Shown here piece after piece: positions 17,916-26,832 of a stretch of 64,000 bases of DNA; the stretch's first letter is position 1; each line of letters starts with the position of its first letter. The notes below the pieces were generated by a model. The model made no database searches and was not told where the DNA came from. It saw only the letters and a program-made list of their open reading frames with translations. The position numbers were made by a program, and so were the translations under genes. The stretch comes from Ponticoccus litoralis (GTDB lineage Bacteria; Pseudomonadota; Alphaproteobacteria; Rhodobacterales; Rhodobacteraceae): NCBI RefSeq assembly GCF_039769985.1, contig NZ_JBDNCH010000002.1, forward strand, positions 2,976,001 to 3,040,000, read 5' to 3'.

Positions 17916-19217
17916 TCAGGATGCGGCGGGGGACGTCCTTTGGCCTGCGACCCATGTCCCCGCGATGGCGCGGTCGTCGCCCATCATGATCGTCGCGAAG
18001 AGGGCTTCCCAGATGTCCTCGGCCCGTGCCGCGCGCTGCGCGATGGCCGGTGTCGAGGCGAGGTCCAGCGCGATGAAATCCGCCTCCATCCCCGGGGCGA
18101 GATTGCCGATGCGGTCGTCGAGGCGCAGGGCGCGGGCCGAGCCACGGGTGGCGAGCCAGATCAGTTGGCTGGCATGCAGCGGCGTGCCGCGCAGCTGGCC
18201 GATCTCGTAGGCCGCCGCCATGGTGCGCAGCATCGAGAAGGACGAGCCGCCGCCGGTGTCGGTGGCCAGCCCCACGCGCAGGCCGCGCGCGGTCAGCCCG
18301 GCCATGTCGAAGAGGCCGGAGCCGATGAAGCTGTTCGAGGTCGGGCAGTGGACGAGGGCGGCGCCGACCTCGGACAGGCGGTCGATCTCGCGGGGGTCGA
18401 GGTGGATGGCGTGGCCGTAGAGGCCGTTCGGGCCCAGGAGCCCGTGTGCCTCGTAGGTGTCGAGGTAGTCGCGCGCCTGCGGAAACAGCGACCGGACCCA
18501 GGTGATTTCGTCCAGCTGTTCGCTGAGGTGGGTCTGCATCAGGCAGTCCGGGTGTTCGGCCCAGAGCGCGCCGAGCGCCGAGAGCTGTTCGGGGGTCGAG
18601 GTGGGCGAGAAGCGCGGTGTGATCACGTAGGAGGCGCGCCCGCACCCGTGCCAGCGGTCCAGCAGCGCCTTGCTGTCGTCATAGGCGGATTGCGCCGTGT
18701 CGCGCAGGCCCTCGGGCGCGTTGCGGTCCATGCAGGTCTTGCCCGCCAGCACCCGCATGCCGCGCGCCTCTGCCGCCTCGAAAATCGCATCGACCGAGCC
18801 GGGGTGGATGGTGGCATAGCTGCAGACCGTCGTCGTGCCCTGTGCCAGCACGAGGTCGAGGTAATCTTCCGCCACGGCGCGCGCATAGGCGGGGTCGGCA
18901 AGGCGCATTTCCTCGGGGAAGGTATAGCTGTTCAGCCAGTCGATCAGCCGCTTGCCCCAGCTGGCGATGATTCGGGTCTGCGGGTAGTGCACATGGGCAT
19001 CGACGAAGCCCGCGGTCAGCAGCGCCTGTCCGTGGTCCACCACCCGGGCCCGCGGATGGGCGGCGCGCAGGCTGGCGGCGCTGCCGAGCGCGCGGATCCT
19101 GCCGCCCGCGACCAGAATCGCGCCGGCGCTGTCGTGGCGCGCGGCTGACGGGCCGGCGGCGAAGGGATCGGCCTCGAAATGCAGGGTCTGGCCCAGGTGC
19201 AGGGTTTCTTCGGCCAT
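17916..19217 (-). CDS. guaD: Guanine deaminase
   Basis: A complete 433-residue amidohydrolase that converts guanine to xanthine. Diagnostic stretches: GFVDAHVHYPQTRIIASWG with the HxH zinc ligands, YVITPRFSPTSTPEQL, QTHLSEQLDEI, HCPTSNSFIGSGLFDM and GLATDTGGGSSFSM with the last Asp ligand. The lengths and spacing match GuaD rather than the neighbouring 8-oxoguanine deaminase. ATG 19217 begins MAEETLHLGQ. It is divergent from mgtE, with 127 bases between the starts. Confidence 0.93.
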   Translation of the reverse strand: MAEETLHLGQTLHFEADPFAAGPSAARHDSAGAILVAGGRIRALGSAASLRAAHPRARVVDHGQALLTAGFVDAHVHYPQTRIIASWGKRLIDWLNSYTFPEEMRLADPAYARAVAEDYLDLVLAQGTTTVCSYATIHPGSVDAIFEAAEARGMRVLAGKTCMDRNAPEGLRDTAQSAYDDSKALLDRWHGCGRASYVITPRFSPTSTPEQLSALGALWAEHPDCLMQTHLSEQLDEITWVRSLFPQARDYLDTYEAHGLLGPNGLYGHAIHLDPREIDRLSEVGAALVHCPTSNSFIGSGLFDMAGLTARGLRVGLATDTGGGSSFSMLRTMAAAYEIGQLRGTPLHASQLIWLATRGSARALRLDDRIGNLAPGMEADFIALDLASTPAIAQRAARAEDIWEALFATIMMGDDRAIAGTWVAGQRTSPAAS

Positions 19218-19344
19218 GCGCGCTCTCCAATTGGTCGAAAATCAGCCTATGCTGCGCGTGCAGAAAGGTAAATCGTTCGTGCCCCCTGTTGCCGCGCGCG
19301 ACCTTGCCCTAGGTTTCGGCCAGCAGGAATCCGGAGGGCAGAAC

Positions 19345-20737
19345 ATGGCAGAAGACGCAGAGGCCCCGGCGGCGGAGGCGGAGCGCGAGGACGCCTATAC
19401 GCTGGACCGCAAGGCGGTGGCGCAGATCCTCTACGCGGTCGATGTCGAGGACCGCGCGCAGCTGGTCGCCCTGATGGAGCCGCTGCACGCCGCCGACATC
19501 GCCGACCTTCTGGAGCAGATCAACGCCTTCGACCGGATGCGGCTGATCAAGCTCTACGGCAAGGAGTTCGACGGCGAGATCCTGTCGGAACTGGACGAGG
19601 CGATCCGCGAGGAAGTCATCGGCATCCTGCACCCGCAGGTGCTGGCCGACGCCGTGCGCGAGCTGGACAGCGACGACGTGGTCGACCTGCTGGAAGACCT
19701 CGACGCGCCGCAGCAAGAGGCCATCCTTGGCGCGCTGGAGGCGGGCGACCGCGCCGCCGTGCAACAGTCGCTGACCTACCCGGAGTATTCCGCCGGGCGC
19801 CTGATGCAGCGCGAGGTGGTGATGGCGCCGGAATACTGGAACGTCGGCGAGATGATCGACTTCCTGCGTAACTCGGACCACCTGCCCGAACAGTTCTACC
19901 ACATCGTTCTGGTGGACCCCAAGCTGCGCCCCGTGGGCAATGTCACGCTGGGCAAGCTGATGGCCTCGCGCCGCGAAGTGCTGCTGAAGTCCATCGTCGA
20001 GGACACCTTTCACACCATCCCCGTCACCCAGTACGAGGGCGACGTGGCCTATGCCTTCAACCAGTACCACCTGATCTCGGCCCCGGTGGTGGACGAAAAC
20101 GACCGGCTGGTGGGCCAGATCACCATCGATGACGCCATGGCGGTGCTGGACGAGGAAAACGCCGAGGACATCCTGCGCCTGGCCGGTGTGGACGAGGAAT
20201 CGAGCCTGTCCGATAGCGTGGTGGAAACCACCAAGCGGCGCTTTCCACTGGCTGGCGGTGAACCTGGTGACGGCGGTGCTGGCGAGCCTTGTGATCGCGC
20301 AGTTCGAGGATGCCATCGCGACGGTCGTGGCGCTGGCGGTGCTGATGCCCATCGTCGCCTCGATGGGGGGCAATGCGGGCACGCAGTCGCTGACGGTTGC
20401 GGTGCGGGCCTTGGCGACCAAGGACCTGACCACCGCGAACATCTGGCGCGTCGTCCGGCGCGAGGCGGCGGTGGGGTTGATCAACGGCTGCGCCTTCGCG
20501 GTGATCATGGGGATCGTGGGCATCGTCTGGTTCGGCTCTCCGGCGCTGGGGGGCGTGATCGCCTCTGCCATGGTCATCAACCTGGTGATCGCGGGTCTGG
20601 CCGGGATCATGATCCCGGTCCTGCTGGAGAAGGCGGGCGTCGACCCGGCGCTGGCCTCGGGCGCTTTCGTGACAACGGTCACGGATGTGGTCGGGTTCTT
20701 CGCCTTCCTCGGCCTTGCCGTTCTGGTGCTGCTGTGA
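19345..20737 (+). CDS. mgtE: Magnesium transporter MgtE (frame-broken)
   Basis: A ~463-residue Mg2+ channel/transporter. An N-terminal superhelical domain (LHAADIADLLEQI, DAPQQEAILGALEAGDRAAV) is followed by two CBS domains (HTIPVTQYEGDVAYAFNQYH, QITIDDAMAVLDEENAEDIL) and a five-helix membrane domain with the conserved MGGNAGTQSL motif lining the pore. The frame breaks near 20242: one T too many before the membrane domain; without it the protein reads KRRFHWLAVNLVTAV. ATG 19345 follows GGAGGGC. The last codons overlap the fthC start. Confidence 0.9.
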
Positions 20738-21297
20738 CGCCGCTGGAAGAGGCCAAGGCCGCGGCCCGCAAGGCGGCCTTTGCAGCCCGGAAACTTGCGT
20801 TTCAGGCCGGGATCCCCGGCGCGGCAGGCCGGTTGAGCGAGGTCCTGGCAGGTTACCGGGGGGTGCCGGTCTCGGGCTTCCTGCCGATCAGGACAGAGAT
20901 CGACCCGCTGCCCGCCATGGCCGAGGCCACGGCCCATGGGCCGGTCGGCGTGCCGGTGATCGAGGGCGCCGGGCTGCCGCTGCGCTTCGCGCTGTGGGAA
21001 CCGGACATGCCGCTGATCGACGGCCCCTTCGGCGCGGCGGTGCCAGAGACGCCCGAGTGGATGGAGCCGGAGCTGCTGATCGTGCCGCTGGTGGCCTTCG
21101 ACCGCGCCGGTGGACGGCTGGGCTATGGCGGTGGCTTTTACGACCGCACGTTGGAGAGGCTGCGCGCGAAGCGGTCCACGCTGGCCGTGGGCTTTGCCTT
21201 TGCCGCGCAGGAGATGGAGGGCCTGCCGCTGGAGCCGACCGACCAGCCGCTTGACCTGATCGTGACCGAGCGCGAGGTGATCACGCCGGTCGGGTGA
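20734..21297 (+). CDS. fthC: 5-formyltetrahydrofolate cyclo-ligase
   Basis: A 187-residue enzyme converting 5-formyl-THF to 5,10-methenyl-THF with ATP. Seen: a basic N-terminal helix (AKAAARKAAFAARK), GFLPIRTEIDP, VPLVAFDRAGGRLGYGGGFYDRTL with the phosphate-binding glycine loop, and the C-terminal DLIVTEREV. The GTG start (20734-20736) overlaps the mgtE TGA stop in GTGA, so the genes are likely translationally coupled. In many proteobacteria this gene lies next to 6S RNA; here mgtE leaves no room upstream. Confidence 0.9.
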   Translation: MTPLEEAKAAARKAAFAARKLAFQAGIPGAAGRLSEVLAGYRGVPVSGFLPIRTEIDPLPAMAEATAHGPVGVPVIEGAGLPLRFALWEPDMPLIDGPFGAAVPETPEWMEPELLIVPLVAFDRAGGRLGYGGGFYDRTLERLRAKRSTLAVGFAFAAQEMEGLPLEPTDQPLDLIVTEREVITPVG

Positions 21298-21582
21298 CGC
21301 AGGCCGGGTGACACGGGCCGGGCTGGCGCTACATTGCAAAGCCGTTCGGGCGGCCTGATGTCCATAGGGTCGGCAGGCCGGAGAAGATCTGCCGGCCTAC
21401 GGGGCGGGGTGCGCTTGCGGTTGCGGGTTTGTCGGTGCCCCCGCGCGTTGCGGGTTTGTTGGTGCCCCCGCGCCATGCCGTCACGGCGGCGCGGCTCGCC
21501 CCGTGGCAATCGCGTATCGGATTGCAATGGAGCGCCGCCGGATGCGCCGCCCCGCGCGTGACGGGCGGGGCGGGGCGCGGTG
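21298..21582. repeat. Intergenic region with a 27-bp tandem duplication
   Basis: No gene is visible. Two adjacent 27-base units beginning TTGCGGGTTTG and ending in CCCCCGCGC lie at 21421-21447 and 21448-21474 and differ at two positions. Upstream, AGGCCGG ... CCGGCCT can form a short hairpin that may end fthC transcription. The region separates the convergent fthC and purD genes. Confidence 0.65.
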
Positions 21583-22845
21583 TCAGAGCGCGCGCCAGCC
21601 GATGTCGCGGCGGCAGAAGCCCTCGGGCCAGTCGATGGCATCGACCAGCGCATAGGCGCGGGCCTGTGCCTCTGCCAGCGTGGCGCCGCGCGCGGTTGCG
21701 TTCAGGACGCGCCCGCCAGAGGCGGTCACCGCCCCGTCCTTCGTCGTGGTGCCGGCGTGGAAGGTCATGTGAAAGCTGTCCTCGGGCAGGGCATCCAGCC
21801 CCTTGATCACGCTGCCCTTTTCATAGGCGCCGGGATAGCCCCGCGCCGCCAGCACGACGGTCATGGCATGGTCGTCGGCCCATGTCACCTGTGCCTCGGC
21901 CAGGCGGCCCTCGGCGGCGGCCTGCATCAGGTCCAGCGCCTGCGCGCCAAGCCGCATCATCAGCACCTGGCACTCGGGGTCGCCGAAGCGGACGTTGTAC
22001 TCCACCAGCCGGGGGGCGCCGTCCTCGATCATCAGGCCGACGTAGAGCACCCCCTGATAGGGCGTCCCGCGCCGCGCCATTTCCGCCATGGTGGGGCGGA
22101 CGATCTCGTCCAGCGCGCGCTGCGTGACCTCGGGGGTCATCACCGGCGCCGGAGAATAGGCGCCCATGCCGCCGGTATTGGGGCCGGTGTCGCCCTCGCC
22201 GACGCGCTTGTGGTCCTGCGCGGTGCCCACCGGCAGGCAGGTCTCGCCGTCGACCAGCACGAAGAACGAGGCCTCTTCGCCGGTCATGAATTCCTCGATC
22301 ACCACCTCGGCGCCCGCCGCGCCGAAGGAGCCGCCGAACATGTCTTCGATGGCGGCGCAGGCCTCGTCCACGCTCTCGGCGATGATCACGCCCTTGCCCG
22401 CCGCAAGCCCGTCGGCCTTGACCACGATGGGCGCGCCCTCTGCGCGCACATGGGCCTTGGCGGCCTCGGCATCGGTGAAATGGCCGTAGGCGGCGGTGGG
22501 GGCCTGTGCCGCGTCGCAGATTTCCTTGGTGAAGCTTTTCGAGGCCTCCAGCCGGGCCGCCGCGGCAGAGGGGCCGAAGACCGCGAAGCCCGCGTCGCGC
22601 AGGCGATCCGCCACCCCGGCGGCCAGCGGCGCCTCTGGCCCGACGATCACGAGGTCGATGGCGTTCTCGCCCGCGAATTCGGCCACCGCGTTGCCGTCCT
22701 CGATATCCAGCCGCGCGCATTCGGCGATCAGCGCTATGCCCGCGTTGCCCGGGGCCACGATCAGCTTGTCGCATTTGGGGTTCTGCAGGGTCGCCCAGGC
22801 CAGCGCATGTTCACGCCCGCCGCTGCCGAGGATGAGGATGTTCAC
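21583..22845 (-). CDS. purD: Phosphoribosylamine-glycine ligase (GAR synthetase)
   Basis: A complete 420-residue ATP-grasp enzyme for the second step of purine synthesis. Seen: N-terminal ILILGSGGREHALAWA, GPEAPLAAGVADRL, ATP-grasp VVKADGLAAGKGVIIA, GTAQDHKRVGEGDTGPNTGG and VEYNVRFGDPECQ. The start is GTG 22845 after AAGGAGA. It is divergent from xseA; a copy of the composite repeat lies between the two. Confidence 0.95.
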   Translation of the reverse strand: MNILILGSGGREHALAWATLQNPKCDKLIVAPGNAGIALIAECARLDIEDGNAVAEFAGENAIDLVIVGPEAPLAAGVADRLRDAGFAVFGPSAAAARLEASKSFTKEICDAAQAPTAAYGHFTDAEAAKAHVRAEGAPIVVKADGLAAGKGVIIAESVDEACAAIEDMFGGSFGAAGAEVVIEEFMTGEEASFFVLVDGETCLPVGTAQDHKRVGEGDTGPNTGGMGAYSPAPVMTPEVTQRALDEIVRPTMAEMARRGTPYQGVLYVGLMIEDGAPRLVEYNVRFGDPECQVLMMRLGAQALDLMQAAAEGRLAEAQVTWADDHAMTVVLAARGYPGAYEKGSVIKGLDALPEDSFHMTFHAGTTTKDGAVTASGGRVLNATARGATLAEAQARAYALVDAIDWPEGFCRRDIGWRAL

Positions 22846-22872
22846 GGGTCGGTCTCCTTTGCAGCGTGGCAC

Positions 22873-22927
22873 GGGGCTCTGCCCCGCTCGCTGCGCTCGC
22901 CCCCGGGATATTTCAGGACAGAAGAAG
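22873..22927 (+). repeat. Composite intergenic repeat, copy 3
   Basis: Hairpin GGGGC-TCT-GCCCC (22873-22885), linker GCTCGCTGCGCTCGC, box GGGATATTTCA-GGACAGAAGAAG (22905-22927). This copy lies between two divergent starts, 64 bases before the xseA ATG, and so is not 3' of any gene now present. Confidence 0.75.
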
Positions 22928-22991
22928 GGCAGGTTTCGCTTTGTTGCGCGCCGGTTTAAGGTCGGGCGGCGCAAAGGGCAAGAGAGGCACC

Positions 22992-24536
22992 ATGGACCTG
23001 CTGGACGACGAGCCGGGCAATACGCCGGAATTCACCGTTTCGGAACTTTCGGGGGCGGTGAAGCGCACCATCGAGGGCGAGTTCGGCTTTGTCCGGGTGC
23101 GCGGCGAGCTGGGACGGGTGATGGTCCCGCGCTCGGGTCATGTCTATCTCGACCTGAAGGACGACCGGTCGGTGATTTCGGGGATTGTCTGGAAGGGCGT
23201 GGCCGCGCGGCTTCAGATGCGCCCCGAGGAGGGCATGGAGGTTATCGTCACCGGGCGCATGACCACCTTCCCCGGGCAGTCGAAGTACCAGATCGTTATC
23301 GAGGACATGGCGCCCGCCGGTGCCGGGGCGCTGATGGCCATGCTGGAGAAGCGCAAGGCGCAGTTGCAGGCCGAGGGGCTGTTCGATGCCGCCCGCAAGA
23401 GGCCCTTGCCCTATCTGCCGGAGGTCATCGGGGTGGTGACCTCGCCCTCTGGCGCGGTGATCCGCGACATCCTGCACCGGCTGCGCGACCGGTTTCCGCG
23501 CAAGGTGCTGATCTGGCCGGTCGCGGTTCAGGGCGCGAAATGCGCCGCCGAGGTGGCGCGGGGCATCGAGGGGTTCAACCGCCTGACCCCGGGCGGCGCG
23601 CTGCCGCGGCCCGACCTGCTGATCGTGGCGCGGGGCGGCGGGTCGGTCGAGGATCTCTGGGGCTTCAACGAAGAGATCGTGGTGCGCGCCGCGGCGGCCA
23701 GTGCGATCCCGCTGATTTCCGCCGTGGGGCACGAGACCGATACGACGCTGATCGACTACGCCTCGGACCGCCGCGCGCCGACCCCATCCGCCGCCGCCGA
23801 AATGGCGGTGCCGGTGCGGCTGGAGCTTCTGGCGGCGACGCGGGATTTCGGCGCCCGCATGACGCGGGCCATGGGCCACCGGGTCGAGCAGCGCGGCCAG
23901 CGGCTGCGCGATCTGGCCCGCGCGCTGCCCCGACCGATGGAGCTGCTGGACGGCCCGCGCCAGGGACTGGATCACCTCGACGAACGGCTGCCGGGCGCGC
24001 TGCGCCGTGCCGTCGACCGCAAGCGCCTGATCCTGACCGAGCAGTCCGGCAGCCTGCGCCCGGCCACGCTGCACCGGGCCATCGTGGCAGAGCGCAACCG
24101 CGCCGCCGACCGCGCCGCGCGGCTGGGGCCCGCGCTGACGCGGCTGGTGATCGCCCGGCGCGAGGCGCTGGCGCGGCGCGCCGACCGGCTGGACCTGCGG
24201 CCGCTGAAGCGCGACATCGCCACCGGTCGCGAGCGGCTGGCCGAGCTGACCCGCCGTCTCGATGGCGCGCAGGGTGCGCGGGTGGCCGATCTGACGGCGC
24301 GGGTCGAGGCGCTTGACCGTCTGCGCGAGACGCTGGGCTACCGCGCCACGCTGGCGCGCGGCTATGCGGTGGTGCGCGGCGAGGGCCAGGTCCTGACCAG
24401 CAAGGCGCAGGCCGAGGCGGCCACCGCGCTGGAGATCGAGTTCGCGGATGGCAGGCTGAAGCTTGGCGGCGGCCCGGCCCGCCGCGCTGCACCTGCGGCA
24501 AAATCCAGGCCGCCGGAGCAGGGAAGCCTTTTCTAG
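22992..24536 (+). CDS. xseA: Exodeoxyribonuclease VII large subunit
   Basis: A complete 514-residue subunit. An N-terminal OB fold (FTVSELSGAVKRTIEGEFG, VRVRGELGRV; residues 15-110) binds single-stranded DNA. The catalytic core follows, with IGVVTSPSGAVIRDILHRL, ARGGGSVEDLWGFNEE and SAVGHETDTTLIDYASDRRA. A long Arg-rich coiled-coil region (about 300-440) and the C-terminal ETLGYRATLARGYAVV segment complete it. It degrades single-stranded DNA with small subunit XseB, which is not in the window. The ATG at 22992 follows AAGAGAGG. Confidence 0.95.
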   Translation: MDLLDDEPGNTPEFTVSELSGAVKRTIEGEFGFVRVRGELGRVMVPRSGHVYLDLKDDRSVISGIVWKGVAARLQMRPEEGMEVIVTGRMTTFPGQSKYQIVIEDMAPAGAGALMAMLEKRKAQLQAEGLFDAARKRPLPYLPEVIGVVTSPSGAVIRDILHRLRDRFPRKVLIWPVAVQGAKCAAEVARGIEGFNRLTPGGALPRPDLLIVARGGGSVEDLWGFNEEIVVRAAAASAIPLISAVGHETDTTLIDYASDRRAPTPSAAAEMAVPVRLELLAATRDFGARMTRAMGHRVEQRGQRLRDLARALPRPMELLDGPRQGLDHLDERLPGALRRAVDRKRLILTEQSGSLRPATLHRAIVAERNRAADRAARLGPALTRLVIARREALARRADRLDLRPLKRDIATGRERLAELTRRLDGAQGARVADLTARVEALDRLRETLGYRATLARGYAVVRGEGQVLTSKAQAEAATALEIEFADGRLKLGGGPARRAAPAAKSRPPEQGSLF

Positions 24537-24668
24537 GCCTCCCTCGGCCCGCGAAACCCGCAAAAATCATCACCGAAACAAACGCTTCCTTTTTGTTCTG
24601 CGCTCACATAGGCTTTTCTGCAACGCTGCATGACAGCGGCGAGACACGAGGAAGGGGAGCCCTTGGCC

Positions 24669-25199
24669 ATGACTGAAAAGCCGCTTCTGATCAAGCGATA
24701 CGCCAGTCGCCGTCTCTACAACACGGAGACCTCGGATTACGTCACGCTCGAGGATATCGCGGGCTTCATCCGCGAAGGCCGCGACGTCCAGATCGTCGAC
24801 CTGAAATCCGGCGACGACCTGACCCGGCAGTATCTTCTGCAGATCGTCGCAGAGCATGAGAGCAAGGGGGAATCGGTCCTTCCGATCAATGTCCTGACCG
24901 ATCTGGTGCGATCCTACACCACGCAGGCCACCAGCGCGGTGCCGGCCTTTCTGGCGCATACCTTCGAGATGTTCCGCGACAGCCAGTCCAAGTGGGTCGA
25001 GAACATGGGTTCGGTGAACCCCATGGCCGTGAAGGGCTTCGAGGCGATGCAGGCCCAGCAAGAGGCCTTCGTGAAGGCCATGACCGGCGGCATGGCGGCA
25101 GGCTCTGGTCCCGCGCGCGAAGAGGGCGCAGAGGATCTGGACGCGATCAAGAAGGAACTCGCAGAGCTTCAGAAGAAGCTGGCCAAACTCGGCAAGTGA
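24669..25199 (+). CDS. phaR: Polyhydroxyalkanoate synthesis repressor PhaR
   Basis: A 176-residue regulator. The N-terminal DNA-binding domain (IKRYASRRLYNTETSDYVTL, about residues 8-60) is the PHB/PHA accumulation regulator domain. A PHB_acc repeat follows (TRQYLLQIVAEHESKGESVL) and a C-terminal coiled coil (IKKELAELQKKLAKLG). PhaR represses phasin and PHA genes and is released by binding nascent polyester granules. No pha synthesis gene is in the window. ATG 24669 gives the family N-terminus. Confidence 0.93.
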   Translation: MTEKPLLIKRYASRRLYNTETSDYVTLEDIAGFIREGRDVQIVDLKSGDDLTRQYLLQIVAEHESKGESVLPINVLTDLVRSYTTQATSAVPAFLAHTFEMFRDSQSKWVENMGSVNPMAVKGFEAMQAQQEAFVKAMTGGMAAGSGPAREEGAEDLDAIKKELAELQKKLAKLGK

Positions 25200-25530
25200 T
25201 CACCGCCGCCCGCGCGGTCTGACGCTGTGGGCCGGGGCGCCGGGTCTTCCTCTGTACCCATGATCGCCGTTGTCCCCGTCGCAGGGGCCACCCGCGCGCG
25301 CGGTTACAGGGGCTTTGGCGTATCGCCTGCTTTGACGCTTCGTGGGGGAACCGCCCGCTGGGCCATTGCCGCCGTCGACGCCCGCTGATCTCTCCCCCCG
25401 CCGATCGCTACCCAGCGGGCCGGATTTGACCGAATTGCCGACCGCGCCGGGTCGCCCCGCCGGGCAGGCAAAGCGGGCACGGATGGCATGCACCGCGCCC
25501 GCTTGATTGTCCCGGGTCCCTGCACTGGGG
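25200..25530. other. Intergenic region, nothing recognised
   Basis: 331 bases between the convergent phaR and DegT-type genes. Open frames on the minus strand cross it but have no recognisable domain, start site or coding bias. I see no strong terminator or repeat. Confidence 0.5.
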
Positions 25531-26730
25531 TCAGGTGCCGTATCGCTTGACCTCGCCCATGGCAGCCTCGGCGGCGGCCAGAAGCACGCCCGCCACCGCA
25601 TCGCAATCGGCCTCTGTCAGCCGGGCGGGCAGGCGGGTGTCGCAGGCGCGCGCCAGCATGGCGCGGGTGCGCGGAAGCTCGGGCATCTCGGGCAGGAACT
25701 GCCAGTTCCAGAAGGCCCGGGCATTGTCCTGGCTCTGACCGAAGACCTGCACCTTGACGCCCTCCGCGCCCGCCGCCTCGACAAAGCGGGCGACCTGCGC
25801 GTCATCCATGCCGCAGAGGTTGAATTGCAGCGAATCCGGCGCGCGTTCCTCGGGCGGCAGCTTGGCCGGGACCGAGATCCAGGCGCTGCGGTCGATCTGC
25901 GCAGCCACGCGGTCGTGGTTGCGCCGCCCGTCGGCGACACGCTGCGCGATATGCGGCATCTGCGGTAGGATCACCGCCGCCGAAAGGTTCGACATGCGCA
26001 GATTGTACAGCGGCAGCTGGTTCTGCCAGCGGTCGAAGGCCTCGGCCAGCGCCGGGTCGCTGTCGTCCAAATGCTTCTTCCACATATGCTCGTAGGCGCC
26101 CGACAGGATCACCGCCCGCGCCACGAGGTCGGCGTCGTCGGTGACGAGGATGCCGCCTTCGCCCGCGTTCAGCAGCTTGTAGCTCTGGAAGCTGAAGCAG
26201 CCGATGCGGCCCAGCGTGCCGATATTGCGGCCATGCCAGGTGGTGCCCAGCGAATGCGCCGCGTCCTCGACGACCGGGATGTCGCGCTGCGCGCAGAGCG
26301 CCATGATGGCGTCCATGTCCGAGGTATGCCCGCGCATGTGGCTGACGATGACCGCCTGCACGCCGTCCAGCTTCGCCTCGAAGTCGCGGATGTCGATGCG
26401 GTAATCCTCGCCCACCTCGCAGAGCACGGGCAGGCAGTCCGCATGGATGATCGAGGACGGTACGGCGGCAAAGGTAAAGCCGGGGATCAGCACGCGGGCG
26501 CCGCGCGGCAGGTCCAGCGCCTTCAGCGACAGGAACAGCGCGGCGGAACAGCTGGAGACGGCCAGCGCGTAACGCGCACCAAGATGGGCGGCGAACTCGC
26601 GTTCCAGCAGCGTGACGGGGGCATCCTCGGCGGCGGTGTAGCGGAAGAGGTCGCCGCTTTGCAGAAGGCGGTCGATCTCGGCGCGGGCCTCGGCCGGGAT
26701 CGGCTCTGCGTCATGCATGTTTGGAAGCAT
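25531..26730 (-). CDS. DegT/DnrJ/EryC1/StrS family aminotransferase
   Basis: A 399-residue fold type I PLP enzyme. Seen: HLGARYALAVSSCSAALFLS, LIPGFTFAAVPSSI, PVVEDAAHSLGTTWHGRNIG with the PLP-contact Asp, and the Schiff-base lysine in FSFQSYKLLNAGEGG (about residue 190). The family mostly aminates nucleotide sugars, but some members act on small amino compounds. It lies last in the minus-strand gamma-glutamylation block, behind a 100-base AT-rich gap that may carry its own promoter, so membership of the pathway is unproven. Start choice is between 26730 and 26718; both have weak ribosome sites. Confidence 0.85.
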   Translation of the reverse strand: MLPNMHDAEPIPAEARAEIDRLLQSGDLFRYTAAEDAPVTLLEREFAAHLGARYALAVSSCSAALFLSLKALDLPRGARVLIPGFTFAAVPSSIIHADCLPVLCEVGEDYRIDIRDFEAKLDGVQAVIVSHMRGHTSDMDAIMALCAQRDIPVVEDAAHSLGTTWHGRNIGTLGRIGCFSFQSYKLLNAGEGGILVTDDADLVARAVILSGAYEHMWKKHLDDSDPALAEAFDRWQNQLPLYNLRMSNLSAAVILPQMPHIAQRVADGRRNHDRVAAQIDRSAWISVPAKLPPEERAPDSLQFNLCGMDDAQVARFVEAAGAEGVKVQVFGQSQDNARAFWNWQFLPEMPELPRTRAMLARACDTRLPARLTEADCDAVAGVLLAAAEAAMGEVKRYGT

Positions 26731-26832
26731 ATCTTTCGATTTCCTGAATTCTGTCTTTCAAAATGCTTATATCACGGCGAAGACAGTCTTGTCCCGCCGG
26801 AAATGCTCCGTTTGGTTACATCTGTGTGAAAT

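Noticed and set aside
20500..21300. 6S RNA next to fthC
   Set aside because: 6S RNA often lies beside fthC, but fthC overlaps mgtE upstream and the downstream gap shows no 6S-like long hairpin with a central bubble.
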